Positions 1-8,899 of a stretch of DNA of 64,000 nucleotides are shown in pieces. The stretch's first letter is position 1, and every line of letters starts with the position of its first letter. The stretch spans positions 1,178,001-1,242,000 of the forward strand of contig QFQS01000001.1 of the NCBI GenBank assembly GCA_003243455.1. The letters are read 5' to 3'. The notes under the pieces are model-generated. The model was not told the DNA's origin. It ran no database searches and saw nothing but the letters and a program-made list of their open reading frames with translations. The stretch comes from Cereibacter sphaeroides (GTDB taxonomy: Bacteria; Pseudomonadota; Alphaproteobacteria; Rhodobacterales; Rhodobacteraceae). The position numbers and the translations under genes are program-made.

Positions 1-840
1 ACGCTGCAAGGCACGGATTACGCCGTTGTACATGCCGCCTTGCGTGACGATGCCGACCTTGGCGTCCGTTGGTCCGAACAACTCGTTCAGCTTGCTCTCA
101 AGGATGTATCGCTCGGCGGCGGGCCAGCGGTTCTTCACCTTGTCCTGTTCATGCGCATAGGACATCGGCGGTAGCACGACCCGCGCGAAATCGCTGCGGG
201 GACTGGACAGCGCCTCTCGCACGCTCAGCTTCGGGCGCTGATTGTCGCGGGTGCGGAAGGTGCCGGTCACATGGCAAGACCGGATACGCATTGTCAGCAT
301 GACAGGTGAGTTGCTGGCTTCGGACAGGGCAAAGCCATGCTCCACCGCCTTGACCAACGAGGGCAGGTTCGGGCGCGGGTCCAGCAGCCAGAATTGCGAT
401 TTCATCGCGAAGGCATGGCTCCGCTCCTGCATGATCGAGGAACCTTCGCCATAGTCCTCGCCCAGGATCACCAGCGCACCGCCGGTCACACCAGACGATG
501 CAAGGTTCGCCAACGCGTCCGAGGCGACGTTGACCCCGACCGGCCCCTTGAAGCTCACTGCACCGCGGATCGGATAATGCACCGAAGCCGCCAACATGGC
601 CGCCGCCGCCGCTTCGTTCGCGTTGGCCTCGAACCGCACACCAAGCTCGCCCAGCAGTTCTTCCGCGTCGGCCAACACGTCCATCAGATGGCTGATTGGC
701 GCGCCCTGATAGCCGCCGACATAGCCCACACCATTTTCCAAAAGCGCCTTGGTGATGGCGAGGATGCCCTCTCCTGTGAAGGTCTCGCCTTCGCCTTTGC
801 GAAGGTCGGCGATCTGGGCCTTGAAGGAACGCTCAGCCAT
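1..840 (-). CDS. Indolepyruvate ferredoxin oxidoreductase family protein, N-terminal part (truncated by window edge)
   Basis: The reverse strand reads 280 codons without a stop from ATG at 838-840 to the window edge, so only the N-terminal part is present. It resembles the TPP-dependent 2-oxoacid:ferredoxin oxidoreductase alpha (IorA-like) family: GEGILAITKALLENG, GGYQGAPISHLMDV, FKGPVGVNVASDALAN and GEDYGEGSSIMQERSH are typical of its N-terminal pyrimidine-binding domain. Members decarboxylate aryl-2-oxoacids to acyl-CoA with reduction of ferredoxin. It lies 98 bp downstream of the marR gene on the same strand and probably belongs to the same unit. The substrate cannot be told from sequence. 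Family sure, role inferred. Confidence 0.85.
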   Translation of the reverse strand, partial: MAERSFKAQIADLRKGEGETFTGEGILAITKALLENGVGYVGGYQGAPISHLMDVLADAEELLGELGVRFEANANEAAAAAMLAASVHYPIRGAVSFKGPVGVNVASDALANLASSGVTGGALVILGEDYGEGSSIMQERSHAFAMKSQFWLLDPRPNLPSLVKAVEHGFALSEASNSPVMLTMRIRSCHVTGTFRTRDNQRPKLSVREALSSPRSDFARVVLPPMSYAHEQDKVKNRWPAAERYILESKLNELFGPTDAKVGIVTQGGMYNGVIRALQR

Positions 841-938
841 TTTTCTGGCTCAGACGAGCGGTGCGAAGCGTGATTGGGCGGGCATGTCCGGTTCCTTTGC
901 TGGGGCAGCCCGGTCCGGGCCGCGCGTTGCGGGGGCGG

Positions 939-1415
939 TCAGATTTCGTGCTTGCGGATGTTCAGAAGCATCTTCTGCAGGGTGGCGACAAAGGTGGTCC
1001 GCTCATCCTCGGGGATGCCCCGGAACATGTGGTCATGCGCATTGGCCATGTGCGGCCAAAGAGTTTCAAAGGCCGCACGTCCTGCATCGGTGATAAAGAC
1101 CCGGGTGGCGCGGCTGTCTGAAGTGTCTGCCTCGCGACGCACTAGCCCTTCGGCTGCCAACTGATCCAGCGCGCGACTAAGCGTCGATTGCTCGGCCACG
1201 GCGTAAATTGCCAGTTCGCGGATCAGTGGCCCCTCTATGACTGACAGCACCGCAAGCGCGCGCATCTTCGGCGTGCTGAGACCCACATTCCGCATCTGTT
1301 CCCGCAAGGTCGCGTTGTAGCGGCCCATGATGCGGTTCATCAGATAGGGCGCGAAGTTGGTGAGGCCGATCTCGCCCAGACGCGCATTGGCGGGGATGCG
1401 GCGCTGCTCGGTCAT
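939..1415 (-). CDS. MarR-family transcriptional regulator
   Basis: A 158-residue winged-helix protein. The start chosen is the ATG whose first bases overlap the stop of the upstream flavoenzyme gene (ATGA overlap at 1412-1415); longer in-frame extensions run into that gene and lack a ribosome site. MarR features are visible: LSTPKMRALAVLSVIEG, the recognition-helix stretch AVAEQSTLSRALDQLAAEG and the wing DTSDSRATRVFITDAG. MarR repressors often respond to aromatic ligands and control neighbouring catabolic genes. Here it sits in the leftward operon between a CrtI-like oxidoreductase and the IorA-like gene, so it probably regulates this module. The ligand is unknown. Confidence 0.9.
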   Translation of the reverse strand: MTEQRRIPANARLGEIGLTNFAPYLMNRIMGRYNATLREQMRNVGLSTPKMRALAVLSVIEGPLIRELAIYAVAEQSTLSRALDQLAAEGLVRREADTSDSRATRVFITDAGRAAFETLWPHMANAHDHMFRGIPEDERTTFVATLQKMLLNIRKHEI

Positions 1416-2974
1416 GCGCCAAGCGCCTTCGCCGCGAGATAACCCGATCCGCCGCCAAGACCGGGGCCGGGATGGGTCGAGGCACCGATATGACGCAGCC
1501 CCCGCACCGCCGACGTGCCGTTCGCGGAGTTTGCAAACGGACGCCACAGGAAGAATTGGTCAATCGAGCAAGCCCCGCCATAGGGGTCGCCGCCCACAAG
1601 GTTGATGTTCATCGCCGCCAGATCAGCCGGAGAGACGGCGCGACGCGACAGCTTGATCTGATCGAAGCTCTTGATGTGGCGGGACAGGATACGCTCGATC
1701 CGGTCGGCGAAAGCCTCTCGGGTGGCGTCTGTCCATTCCGAGGCGGTCTCGATCTCGCCCGCCGCATCGCCTTTGATGATGCGGGGCGCGTCGGGGATCT
1801 GCAGCCAGAGGATGGCCTTGCCTTCCGGAACGCGCGACGCGTCCAACCGGTGGGGTTGACCGACGCAGATGGTCGGCACGGCGGGCAGCATCCCGCGCTC
1901 GGCCTCATTGGCGGACTTCGACACGGATTCGATCCCGTCCGCCAGATGGATTAGCGCCACATCGTCCAAACCCGGTGTCAACCACTCAGGTGCGCGATCA
2001 AGCGCATAGTGAAGTTGAAAGTCGCCGCGCCCGTGGCGGAATACCTGCGCGGCGGCTTTATCCTCGGGCAGGCTCACATCCCGCAGCAAGCGGTCCATCA
2101 ACTGCCCCGGCGCGACGGAGGCGAGGACCGACTTTGCCGCGATGGTCTCGCCCGAGCTCAGCGTGACACCCGTGACGCGCCCGCTTGTCACCTCGATCCG
2201 GTCCACATCCGCGCCGGTTCGCACGGTGCCGCCCTTTTCCTCGATCAACCCGCGCAGCGCCGTTGCCGCCTGCCCTGCACCACCCTTGATGACGGGTGCG
2301 CCCGCTGCCTCCAGCGCAAAGGCAATGACCCTGCCCATCTTGGCGGAATAAGCGCTTTCCGGCGTCAGGCCGCAGTGCAGAACCCAAGGCGCCCAAAGCG
2401 CCTGCGCCAGCGGGCTTTGATACGTCTCCAGCCAGCCGCGCGCAGGTGCCAGAGCTTCGCCGAACCAGGTCATCAGCCCGCGCGGCCCCCTGCGCCGCGC
2501 CTGCCCCGCCATCAGCTTTAGCGTGGGCCAGGACCACAATGAACCGCCCAGAAGCGAAAACAGAAAGGGCGCCTCGGCCTCAATCGCACCGACCTCAGCT
2601 GAGTGATGCGCGCCATCGCCCGGTGCAAGCGCGTCCAGCGCCGCCACGTTCCGCGCGCGATCCGTGGTCAGCACCAACGCCGATCCATCGGGCCGCAGCA
2701 CGGCGGTCGGATGCGCCGTATGGCAAAACTCCAGCCCATGCCGCGCCAGATCGGCGGCCAGCGCAGCATAGGCGGGGGAAGTCAGGAACAGAACGAAGGT
2801 TGCCGCCATCACGTCATGCCGGAACCCCGGCAGCGTGATCTCGTCGGTGAACATGCAGCCGCCGATCCGATCCTCACGCTCCAGCACCGTCACGCGGTCA
2901 CCCTTGCGGGCAAGCATCGCCCCCGCGACCAACGCGTTGATGCCAGAACCGATGATGACGTGATCGGCGGCCAC
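1412..2974 (-). CDS. CrtI-like NAD(P)/FAD-dependent oxidoreductase A
   Basis: A 520-residue flavoprotein of the phytoene-dehydrogenase-like family. The N-terminus has the dinucleotide-binding motif IIGSGINALVAG (residues 7-18) and a ribose-binding Glu32 in VLERED. The C-terminus has the GLRHIGASTHPGPGLGGGSG stretch typical of the CrtI/carotene isomerase superfamily. No carotenoid biosynthesis gene lies nearby, so a carotenoid role is unlikely. It is paralogous in layout to the flavoenzyme at 3874-5445, on the other side of the cyclase gene. It starts 3 bp after the cyclase stop and overlaps marR by 4 bp, so it is translationally coupled. Substrate unknown. Confidence 0.85.
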   Translation of the reverse strand: MAADHVIIGSGINALVAGAMLARKGDRVTVLEREDRIGGCMFTDEITLPGFRHDVMAATFVLFLTSPAYAALAADLARHGLEFCHTAHPTAVLRPDGSALVLTTDRARNVAALDALAPGDGAHHSAEVGAIEAEAPFLFSLLGGSLWSWPTLKLMAGQARRRGPRGLMTWFGEALAPARGWLETYQSPLAQALWAPWVLHCGLTPESAYSAKMGRVIAFALEAAGAPVIKGGAGQAATALRGLIEEKGGTVRTGADVDRIEVTSGRVTGVTLSSGETIAAKSVLASVAPGQLMDRLLRDVSLPEDKAAAQVFRHGRGDFQLHYALDRAPEWLTPGLDDVALIHLADGIESVSKSANEAERGMLPAVPTICVGQPHRLDASRVPEGKAILWLQIPDAPRIIKGDAAGEIETASEWTDATREAFADRIERILSRHIKSFDQIKLSRRAVSPADLAAMNINLVGGDPYGGACSIDQFFLWRPFANSANGTSAVRGLRHIGASTHPGPGLGGGSGYLAAKALGA

Positions 2975-2977
2975 CTC

Positions 2978-3769
2978 TTAGCCTTTCGGAACCAGCGCAA
3001 GCGCCCGGATGGGCGAACCCGTGCCGCGCTCGATCTTCAACGGCGCGGCAATCAGGATTGCGCCTTTGGCCGGCAGCTTGTCGAGGTTGGCCAGCGATGC
3101 GAGGCCAAAGCGGTTGGCTTTGTGCAGCAGGTTATGCGCGGGGAACGGAGGCGTCATGCCGCCCGCCTGCCCTGCATCAGTGCCAATGCACTGGCTGCCC
3201 CAACCGACGACGCCCTTGCCGATCAGGTATTCAATCACCTCTGCGGTCGGCCCCGGCGTATGCGGGCCGGTCTCATTGGCGTTCAGGAAGGCATCCTCGT
3301 TATCCGCACGCCTGTCCCAGTCGGACCGCAGGACCACCCATTCCCCCGCCTTGATCTCTCCATGACGGCTTTCCCAGACCTTCACATCGTCGATGGTCAG
3401 CAGGAAATCCGGGTCGGCCGCGCATTCGCCGCTGAAATCCAGCACGTTCACGGGCGCGACCAGCTTTTGGACATCAAGCGTGTCGGTGTAGCCGTCGGGA
3501 TAGTCCTTGCCGGTGATCCAGTGGTGCGGCGCGTCGAAATGGGTGCCAGAATGCTCGCCGACCTTCAGCCAGTTCCAAGCCCAGAACGGCCCGTCCTGAT
3601 CGTATTCGCTGATGCGGTGAACCTCGATCTTCGGCGTGTCCTTGGCGAAGTCCGGCGGCAGCTTCAGAAGTGGCGTGTCGGGGCCAAGCGTGCCCGAACA
3701 ATCGACCACCTCGATACCACCCGACAGCAGCATGGCGGCGAGGTTTTCCAGAACTTGAGCTGAAGCCAT
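2978..3769 (-). CDS. Cyclase-family metal-dependent hydrolase (kynurenine formamidase/isatin hydrolase-like)
   Basis: A 263-residue member of the cyclase family. The hallmark metal site HSGTHFDAPHHW is at residues 73-84 (His73, His77, Asp79). Family members hydrolyse amide or lactam bonds, for example N-formylkynurenine or isatin. It is first in the leftward operon, followed by flavoenzyme A, marR and the IorA-like gene. Co-location with an aryl-pyruvate-type oxidoreductase and a MarR regulator suggests breakdown of an aromatic or indolic compound, but that is inference. A purine-rich stretch just upstream of the ATG (reverse strand of 3770-3780) is the probable ribosome site. Confidence 0.85.
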   Translation of the reverse strand: MASAQVLENLAAMLLSGGIEVVDCSGTLGPDTPLLKLPPDFAKDTPKIEVHRISEYDQDGPFWAWNWLKVGEHSGTHFDAPHHWITGKDYPDGYTDTLDVQKLVAPVNVLDFSGECAADPDFLLTIDDVKVWESRHGEIKAGEWVVLRSDWDRRADNEDAFLNANETGPHTPGPTAEVIEYLIGKGVVGWGSQCIGTDAGQAGGMTPPFPAHNLLHKANRFGLASLANLDKLPAKGAILIAAPLKIERGTGSPIRALALVPKG

Positions 3770-3873
3770 TCCAATCTCCCATATGTGACGGGTCTGCTGC
3801 CCGGCTGATGAATCATGCTAGACAGAATTAGATGCGTTTGCAAATATCCCTGCGTCAAACGGAATAAGGCATA
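3770..3873. promoter_or_regulatory. Divergent intergenic region between cyclase and flavoenzyme B
   Basis: This 104-bp gap is the only non-coding space between the two divergent units and must hold both promoters. It is AT-richer than its surroundings. An 8-bp palindrome TTTGCAAA lies at 3837-3844, and a related TGCGT stretch occurs on either side of it. It may be part of a regulator operator, possibly for the MarR protein encoded in the leftward unit. No clear -35/-10 pair is evident. Confidence 0.4.
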
Positions 3874-5445
3874 ATGACCGGGGCCTATGACGCGATCCTG
3901 ATCGGGGCGGGACACAACGCTTTGGCGTCGGCGCTGCATCTGACAGCAAAAGGCTGGCGGGTCGGGGTATTCGAACAGGCGGCGGAAGCCGGGGGCGCTG
4001 TCAGAACAGGCGAATACACCCTGCCCGGCTTCCGGCATGACTTCGGAGCGATGAACCTGTCGCTTTTCGCAGGATCGCCATTTTTCAGGGCATATGGCCC
4101 GGAATTGATGGGCCACGGGCTGGAATTCGCGCCCGTCACCGATACCTTTGCCTCGGTTTTCTCCGACAAGTGCTGGCTTGGCGTCTCGACCGATGCATCC
4201 GTCACAAAGGCGCGGATCGCCGCTCATTCGGCTGCGGATGCCGAAACTTGGTCAAGGCTTCTGAAGGACTTCCCCGGCGAGGCACCGCAACTGTTTGGGC
4301 TTTTGGGCAGCCCGATGCAGATACGTGCGCTCACATATTTCATGTTTAAAATGTTGTGCGCCAAAGGGTTGGGCCGATCGCTGGATATGGCGCGCTTGCT
4401 GATGTCCTCGCCGCGCGACTGGCTGAACGAGATATTCGAGAACGACCATGTTCGCGCCCTGCTTGGCGCTTGGGGAATGCACCTTGATTTCGCGCCGGAT
4501 GTTTCGGGCGGGGCGCTGTTTCCTTATCTGGAAGGCATGGTGAACCAGAGCTTCGGCATGGTGATCGGCAAAGGCGGCGCGGCAACAATCATCACCGCGC
4601 TGACCAAGGCGATCAAGGCGCGCGGCGGCACGGTCGAGATGAATGCTCCCGTCGCCCGCATCCTGCATTCGGGCGGGGCGGCGACCGGCGTGGAGTTGGC
4701 GGATGGCCGGGTGTTTACGGCGACGAAGGCGGTCATCGCGGGCGTCGCGCCATCGGCCCTGAATCGACTGACCGGCGGCACAGGCGACACCCGATTTGAT
4801 CGGGCGATGACGACCTTTGTCCATGCTCCGGGCACCATGATGATCCACCTCGCCATGTCCGACCTGCCCGATTGGGCGGCGTGGCCAGAGCTGCGCCGCT
4901 TTGCCTATGTCCACCTGGCCCCTTCGCTGGACCAGATGGCCCAGACCTATGCGCAGGCGCAGGCTGGACTGCTGCCCGACGAACCCGTGGTCGTCGCAGG
5001 CCAGCCAACCGCCATCGACCCCAGCCGCGCGCCGGAGGGCAAGCACGTGCTGTGGCTGCAGGTGCGCATGGCGCCCGGTGCGATCCGGGGCGATGCGAAA
5101 GGCCAGATCGACGCGACCGATTGGGCCGATGCAGCCGAACCCTTTGCCGAACGGGCGCTCGACATTCTCGACCGCTATGCACCGGGTGTTCGCTCCAAAA
5201 TCCTTGGTCAGCGCATCATGACTCCGGTGGACCTTGAGGCTGCGAATCCGAACCTTGTCGGCGGGGATCAGATATGCGGCAGCCACCATCTGTCGCAGCA
5301 CTTCCTGTTCCGCCCGCTGCGAGGGCATGCGGACGGATCGACCCCGATCCGCAACCTGCACCTGACCGGGGCAGCCGTCTGGCCCGGCGCCGGAACCGGA
5401 GCGGGGTCGGGATACCTTCTGGCCCGCAAGCTCGCGGGCAACTAA
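3874..5445 (+). CDS. CrtI-like NAD(P)/FAD-dependent oxidoreductase B
   Basis: A 523-residue flavoprotein with N-terminal motif LIGAGHNALASA (residues 9-20), Glu34 as ribose ligand, a GKGGAATIITALTKAI segment in the middle and a C-terminal GAAVWPGAGTGAGSGY motif. It has the same family, length and architecture as the protein at 1412-2974 and is clearly its paralogue, but in the divergent unit. The start is the ATG after AAGG at 3866-3869. It is followed 28 bp later by a periplasmic binding-protein gene, so it probably oxidises or desaturates a compound imported by that ABC system. Substrate unknown. Confidence 0.85.
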   Translation: MTGAYDAILIGAGHNALASALHLTAKGWRVGVFEQAAEAGGAVRTGEYTLPGFRHDFGAMNLSLFAGSPFFRAYGPELMGHGLEFAPVTDTFASVFSDKCWLGVSTDASVTKARIAAHSAADAETWSRLLKDFPGEAPQLFGLLGSPMQIRALTYFMFKMLCAKGLGRSLDMARLLMSSPRDWLNEIFENDHVRALLGAWGMHLDFAPDVSGGALFPYLEGMVNQSFGMVIGKGGAATIITALTKAIKARGGTVEMNAPVARILHSGGAATGVELADGRVFTATKAVIAGVAPSALNRLTGGTGDTRFDRAMTTFVHAPGTMMIHLAMSDLPDWAAWPELRRFAYVHLAPSLDQMAQTYAQAQAGLLPDEPVVVAGQPTAIDPSRAPEGKHVLWLQVRMAPGAIRGDAKGQIDATDWADAAEPFAERALDILDRYAPGVRSKILGQRIMTPVDLEAANPNLVGGDQICGSHHLSQHFLFRPLRGHADGSTPIRNLHLTGAAVWPGAGTGAGSGYLLARKLAGN

Positions 5446-5473
5446 GCTAATCAAAAAACCACAAACAACAGGG

Positions 5474-7006
5474 ATGAAGACAATGAACCTCAACCGCCGC
5501 AGTCTGCTGAAGATTTCTGCCGCCACGGTCGCGCTTGGAGTGACCGGCCTGCCCTCTTTCGCCGAGATCGACGAACTGGTGATCGCCTACAACGTCACCC
5601 TGCCCTCCTGGGATCCGACCGTTGGCCCCAGCGCAGTGAACCCGACGATCCAGGGCATCTACCAGTCGGTCTTCGACATGTACATTTCGCAGAACCCGGA
5701 CCTCAGCTTTGCGCCGGGGCTGATCACCGAATGGGGCTGGAACGACGACAAGACCAAGGTGACGATGACGGTGCGCGAGGGCGTCACCTGGCACGACGGA
5801 TCGCCCTTTACCCCCGAGGATGTTGTCTGGTCACTGGAGCGCGCCGCGAATGAGCAGACCGGCAACCCGATCCAGTTCATCTGGTCCACCCTCGGCAATT
5901 TCAGCATCGACGGCCAGACCATCACCGCCGATGTGGTCCGCTTTGAACCCACCATCTTCAAATGGATGGCGTTTTTGACGGGCTATGTCCTGCCGAAGGC
6001 CTATTACGAAAAGGTCGGGGCAGAGGGCTTCGAGGCCGCGCCGATCGGAACAGGCCCCTATATCGTTGAGAAGTTTGAACGCAACGCCTTCGTCCGGCTG
6101 AAGGCGAACCCCAACTACTGGGGTGGCAAGCCTGAGTTTGACACCGTGACGATCAAGTTCGTTCCCGACGCCGCCAGCCGCGTGGCCGAGATCGAGAGCG
6201 GCCAGAGCCATGTCACGCTGGAGATGCCCTATGAGGAGTATGACCGTCTGCGTCAGGGTGGCACCCTGACCGGCACGGCCGAGCCGATCTCGGACATTGG
6301 CATGATCTTCATCAACGACACCGACGTTATGCTGGATCCGAACGTGCGCAAGGCGATGGCCCATGCCATCGACAAGCAGCTGATCATCGACCGCCTGCTG
6401 TCGGGCTATGGCGTGGCCATCGACACGCTTGAGACGCCGGAATACATCGCCTACGATCCTTCGATCAAAGTGCCTTACGACGAGGCGAAGGCGATAGAAC
6501 TGCTCGCCGCATCGGGCTACAGCACCGACAATCCGGTCAAGTTCAAGATCCAGACGACCAAGGGCTTCAAGCCCAAGGATTATGAGATGATCCAGGCAAT
6601 CGTCGGCCTGTGGCGCAAGGTCGGGATCGAGGCCGAGATCGAGGTTTATGAGATCGCCAAGCACTACGAGCTGCGGGCGGCCGACCAGCTCGCCCCCGCT
6701 GCCTTCTACAACTGGGGGAACGCGGTCGGCGATCCCACCACCTCGACCGGCTTTGCGATGTTCGGTCCCTCGCCGCATTCGGTCTGGGACGGACAGGATC
6801 TGATCGACATGATCGGCCCGCTATGGGGCGAGGCGGATGAGGACAAACGCATCGCGGGCTGGAAGGCCGTCGATGCCTATATCGCCGAGAACGCGCTGGT
6901 GATCCCGCTGCTGCAATATGTGCAACCGATCCTTGCCGCACCAGGCGTCGTGGTGACACCTCACGCCTCGGGTGCGCTTCTGCCCGCGCTGATGAAGCGC
7001 GGCTGA
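5474..7006 (+). CDS. ABC transporter substrate-binding protein, peptide/opine/nickel family (SBP_bac_5)
   Basis: A 510-residue periplasmic binding protein. The N-terminus carries a twin-arginine-like signal (NRRSLLKISAATVALG) ending near PSFAEI. The body shows family-5 features: the REGVTWHDGSPFTPEDVVWS stretch, then GTGPYIVEKFERN and the KANPNYWGG region. Such proteins deliver peptides, opines, glycosides or other bulky solutes to DppBCDF-type importers. It heads a five-gene operon with all transporter parts. The nearby catabolic enzymes suggest a non-peptide ligand, but this cannot be decided from sequence. Confidence 0.9.
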   Translation: MKTMNLNRRSLLKISAATVALGVTGLPSFAEIDELVIAYNVTLPSWDPTVGPSAVNPTIQGIYQSVFDMYISQNPDLSFAPGLITEWGWNDDKTKVTMTVREGVTWHDGSPFTPEDVVWSLERAANEQTGNPIQFIWSTLGNFSIDGQTITADVVRFEPTIFKWMAFLTGYVLPKAYYEKVGAEGFEAAPIGTGPYIVEKFERNAFVRLKANPNYWGGKPEFDTVTIKFVPDAASRVAEIESGQSHVTLEMPYEEYDRLRQGGTLTGTAEPISDIGMIFINDTDVMLDPNVRKAMAHAIDKQLIIDRLLSGYGVAIDTLETPEYIAYDPSIKVPYDEAKAIELLAASGYSTDNPVKFKIQTTKGFKPKDYEMIQAIVGLWRKVGIEAEIEVYEIAKHYELRAADQLAPAAFYNWGNAVGDPTTSTGFAMFGPSPHSVWDGQDLIDMIGPLWGEADEDKRIAGWKAVDAYIAENALVIPLLQYVQPILAAPGVVVTPHASGALLPALMKRG

Positions 7007-7014
7007 GCCTGACG

Positions 7015-7034
7015 GGGGCCGCAGACGCGGCCCC
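7015..7034 (+). terminator. Stem-loop between binding-protein gene and first permease gene
   Basis: Perfect 8-bp inverted repeat GGGGCCGC / GCGGCCCC with a 4-nt loop, 8 bp after the binding-protein stop. There is no following T-run, so it is more likely an mRNA-stabilising or attenuating hairpin that raises binding-protein yield over permease than a full terminator. Confidence 0.55.
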
Positions 7035-7044
7035 TGCACCTCTC

Positions 7045-8055
7045 ATGGCACTGCTCCGATCTGTCCTCCTGCGGCTTCTGACCACCGCGATTACGCTGTT
7101 TGGCGTGGCCGTGATCGTGTTTGTCGTGATCCGCGTCGTTCCCGGAAATCCCATCGCGATGATGCTGCCCCCCGGCGCGACCGAAGCGGATGTGGCGCGG
7201 CTGACGGCGCTTTACGGATTGGACAAATCCATCCCGCAGCAGTTCGTTATCTGGGCATCGGATGTCCTGAACGGCGATTTCGGCACCTCTATCACCACAA
7301 GACAACCGGTTCTGGGTCTGGTGCTGGGCCGGCTTCCGGCAACGCTGGAACTGTCGGTTATGGCGCTGCTGATTGCGGTCTTTCTCGGCAGTCTCGCGGC
7401 ACTGACCGGAACCCGCCTGCGCGGCACAAGAACCGAAGGCGCCATCGACGTTGCAAACGGAATGGCACTATCCGTGCCGGATTTCCTGTGGGGGCTGGTC
7501 CTGATCCTGCTGTTCGGTGTGCTGATGCCGGTGTTTTCCATCTCGGGCCGGGTCACCCCATCGCTGGAGCTGCCCTTCACCACGAACTTCTACCTGGTCG
7601 AAAGCATCCTGAGGCTGCGCTTCGATCTGACCGCTGACATCCTGTCACATATGTTCCTGCCCGCGCTGGCATTGGCCATTCCGCTGGCCGCGATCATCGG
7701 TCAGTTGCTGAAGCAGTCGTTGAAGGAAACCATGCACCTGGACTATGTGACACTCGCACGCACCAAAGGCTATGCCGAAACCCATGTGATCACGCATGAG
7801 GCGCTACCGAACGCGATCCTGCCGACGCTGACGCTGGTTGGCGTGCAATTCACCTTCCTGATCGGCGGCACGGTGATCATCGAGCGGTTGTTTTCCTACG
7901 AAGGGCTGGGCAACATGGCCATCGACGCGGTGATCAACCGCGATCTGCCGCTGATCCAGGGCATCGTCATCCTGTTCGCGGTGATCTTCACAGCCGTGAA
8001 CCTGTGCGTAGACCTGATGTATGCGGCGCTGAACCCGAGGCTGCGCCATGGCTGA
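7045..8055 (+). CDS. ABC transporter permease (DppB-like)
   Basis: A 336-residue inner-membrane protein with about six hydrophobic segments. The N-terminus MALLRSVLLRLLTTAITLFG continues into a membrane segment ending VVPGNPIA, characteristic of DppB/OppB permeases. The EAA-like loop lies around EALPNAILPTLTLVG. It overlaps the next permease gene by 8 bp, indicating translational coupling. It forms the channel with the DppC-like partner and imports the ligand of the upstream binding protein. Confidence 0.92.
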   Translation: MALLRSVLLRLLTTAITLFGVAVIVFVVIRVVPGNPIAMMLPPGATEADVARLTALYGLDKSIPQQFVIWASDVLNGDFGTSITTRQPVLGLVLGRLPATLELSVMALLIAVFLGSLAALTGTRLRGTRTEGAIDVANGMALSVPDFLWGLVLILLFGVLMPVFSISGRVTPSLELPFTTNFYLVESILRLRFDLTADILSHMFLPALALAIPLAAIIGQLLKQSLKETMHLDYVTLARTKGYAETHVITHEALPNAILPTLTLVGVQFTFLIGGTVIIERLFSYEGLGNMAIDAVINRDLPLIQGIVILFAVIFTAVNLCVDLMYAALNPRLRHG

Positions 8056-8899
8056 TGGACGCGCTCAGGTCAGACGACGGGCGGGGCTGAGGCTGTGGTT
8101 ACCGGCGATCTGGCTGGGGCTATTGGTGCTCGTTGCGATTTTCGCGCCGTGGGTCGCACCGAAGGATCCACTGGCGCAGGATCTGTTCCTTGGCCGCCTG
8201 CCGCCTTTCTGGATGAACGGCAACGAACCCGGCTATTGGCTTGGCACCGACTCGCTTGGCCGCGATGTGTTGAGCCGGATCATCTACGGCGCACGGGTCG
8301 CGCTGACGGTCGCGCTGATAGCCGGTAGCATCACCTGCCTGCTGGGTGCCACCCTGGGCCTGCTGGCGGGATTTCTGCGCGGCTGGGTTGACTTGGTGAT
8401 CTCTCGCCTGATCGACATCTGGATGGCCTTTCCACCCGTCCTGTTCTCGATCCTGCTGATCGCGGTCATCGGCCCTGGCCTGATCTCGATCATCATCGCC
8501 ATCGTCGTCATCGACTGGACCCGCTTCGCCCGTGTGGTAAGGGCCGAGGCGATGGCGCAGGGCGCAATGGACTACGTTGCGTCGGCCCAGATTGTCGGGC
8601 GCGGTCGCATCGGCACGATGATTGCCGAGATCCTGCCGAACGTGCTGCCCACCATCGTCGTGCTGCTGACACTGGAAATGGGCATCGCCGTGATCGTCGA
8701 GGCGATCCTGTCCTTCGTGAACCTGTCGATCTCGACCGACGATCCGACCTGGGGCGGCATGATCGCCGAGGGGCGGACCAGCATTCATCAGGCCTGGTGG
8801 GTTCTCGTGTTTCCGCTCATCACTTTGTTCCTGACGGTGCTGTCCTTCAGCCAGCTTGGCGAAGGCCTGAAAGACCGCTTCGACCCGGTGCTGCGATGA
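8048..8899 (+). CDS. ABC transporter permease (DppC-like)
   Basis: A 283-residue inner-membrane permease with family features GTDSLGRDVLSRIIYGAR near the N-terminus and EILPNVLPTIVV in the cytoplasmic EAA loop. The N-terminal hydrophobic segment WLGLLVLVAIFAPWVAP followed by a periplasmic stretch is typical of DppC/OppC. The start ATG lies inside the DppB-like gene, and its own stop overlaps the start of the ATPase gene (ATGA at 8896-8899). Confidence 0.92.
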   Translation: MADGRAQVRRRAGLRLWLPAIWLGLLVLVAIFAPWVAPKDPLAQDLFLGRLPPFWMNGNEPGYWLGTDSLGRDVLSRIIYGARVALTVALIAGSITCLLGATLGLLAGFLRGWVDLVISRLIDIWMAFPPVLFSILLIAVIGPGLISIIIAIVVIDWTRFARVVRAEAMAQGAMDYVASAQIVGRGRIGTMIAEILPNVLPTIVVLLTLEMGIAVIVEAILSFVNLSISTDDPTWGGMIAEGRTSIHQAWWVLVFPLITLFLTVLSFSQLGEGLKDRFDPVLR

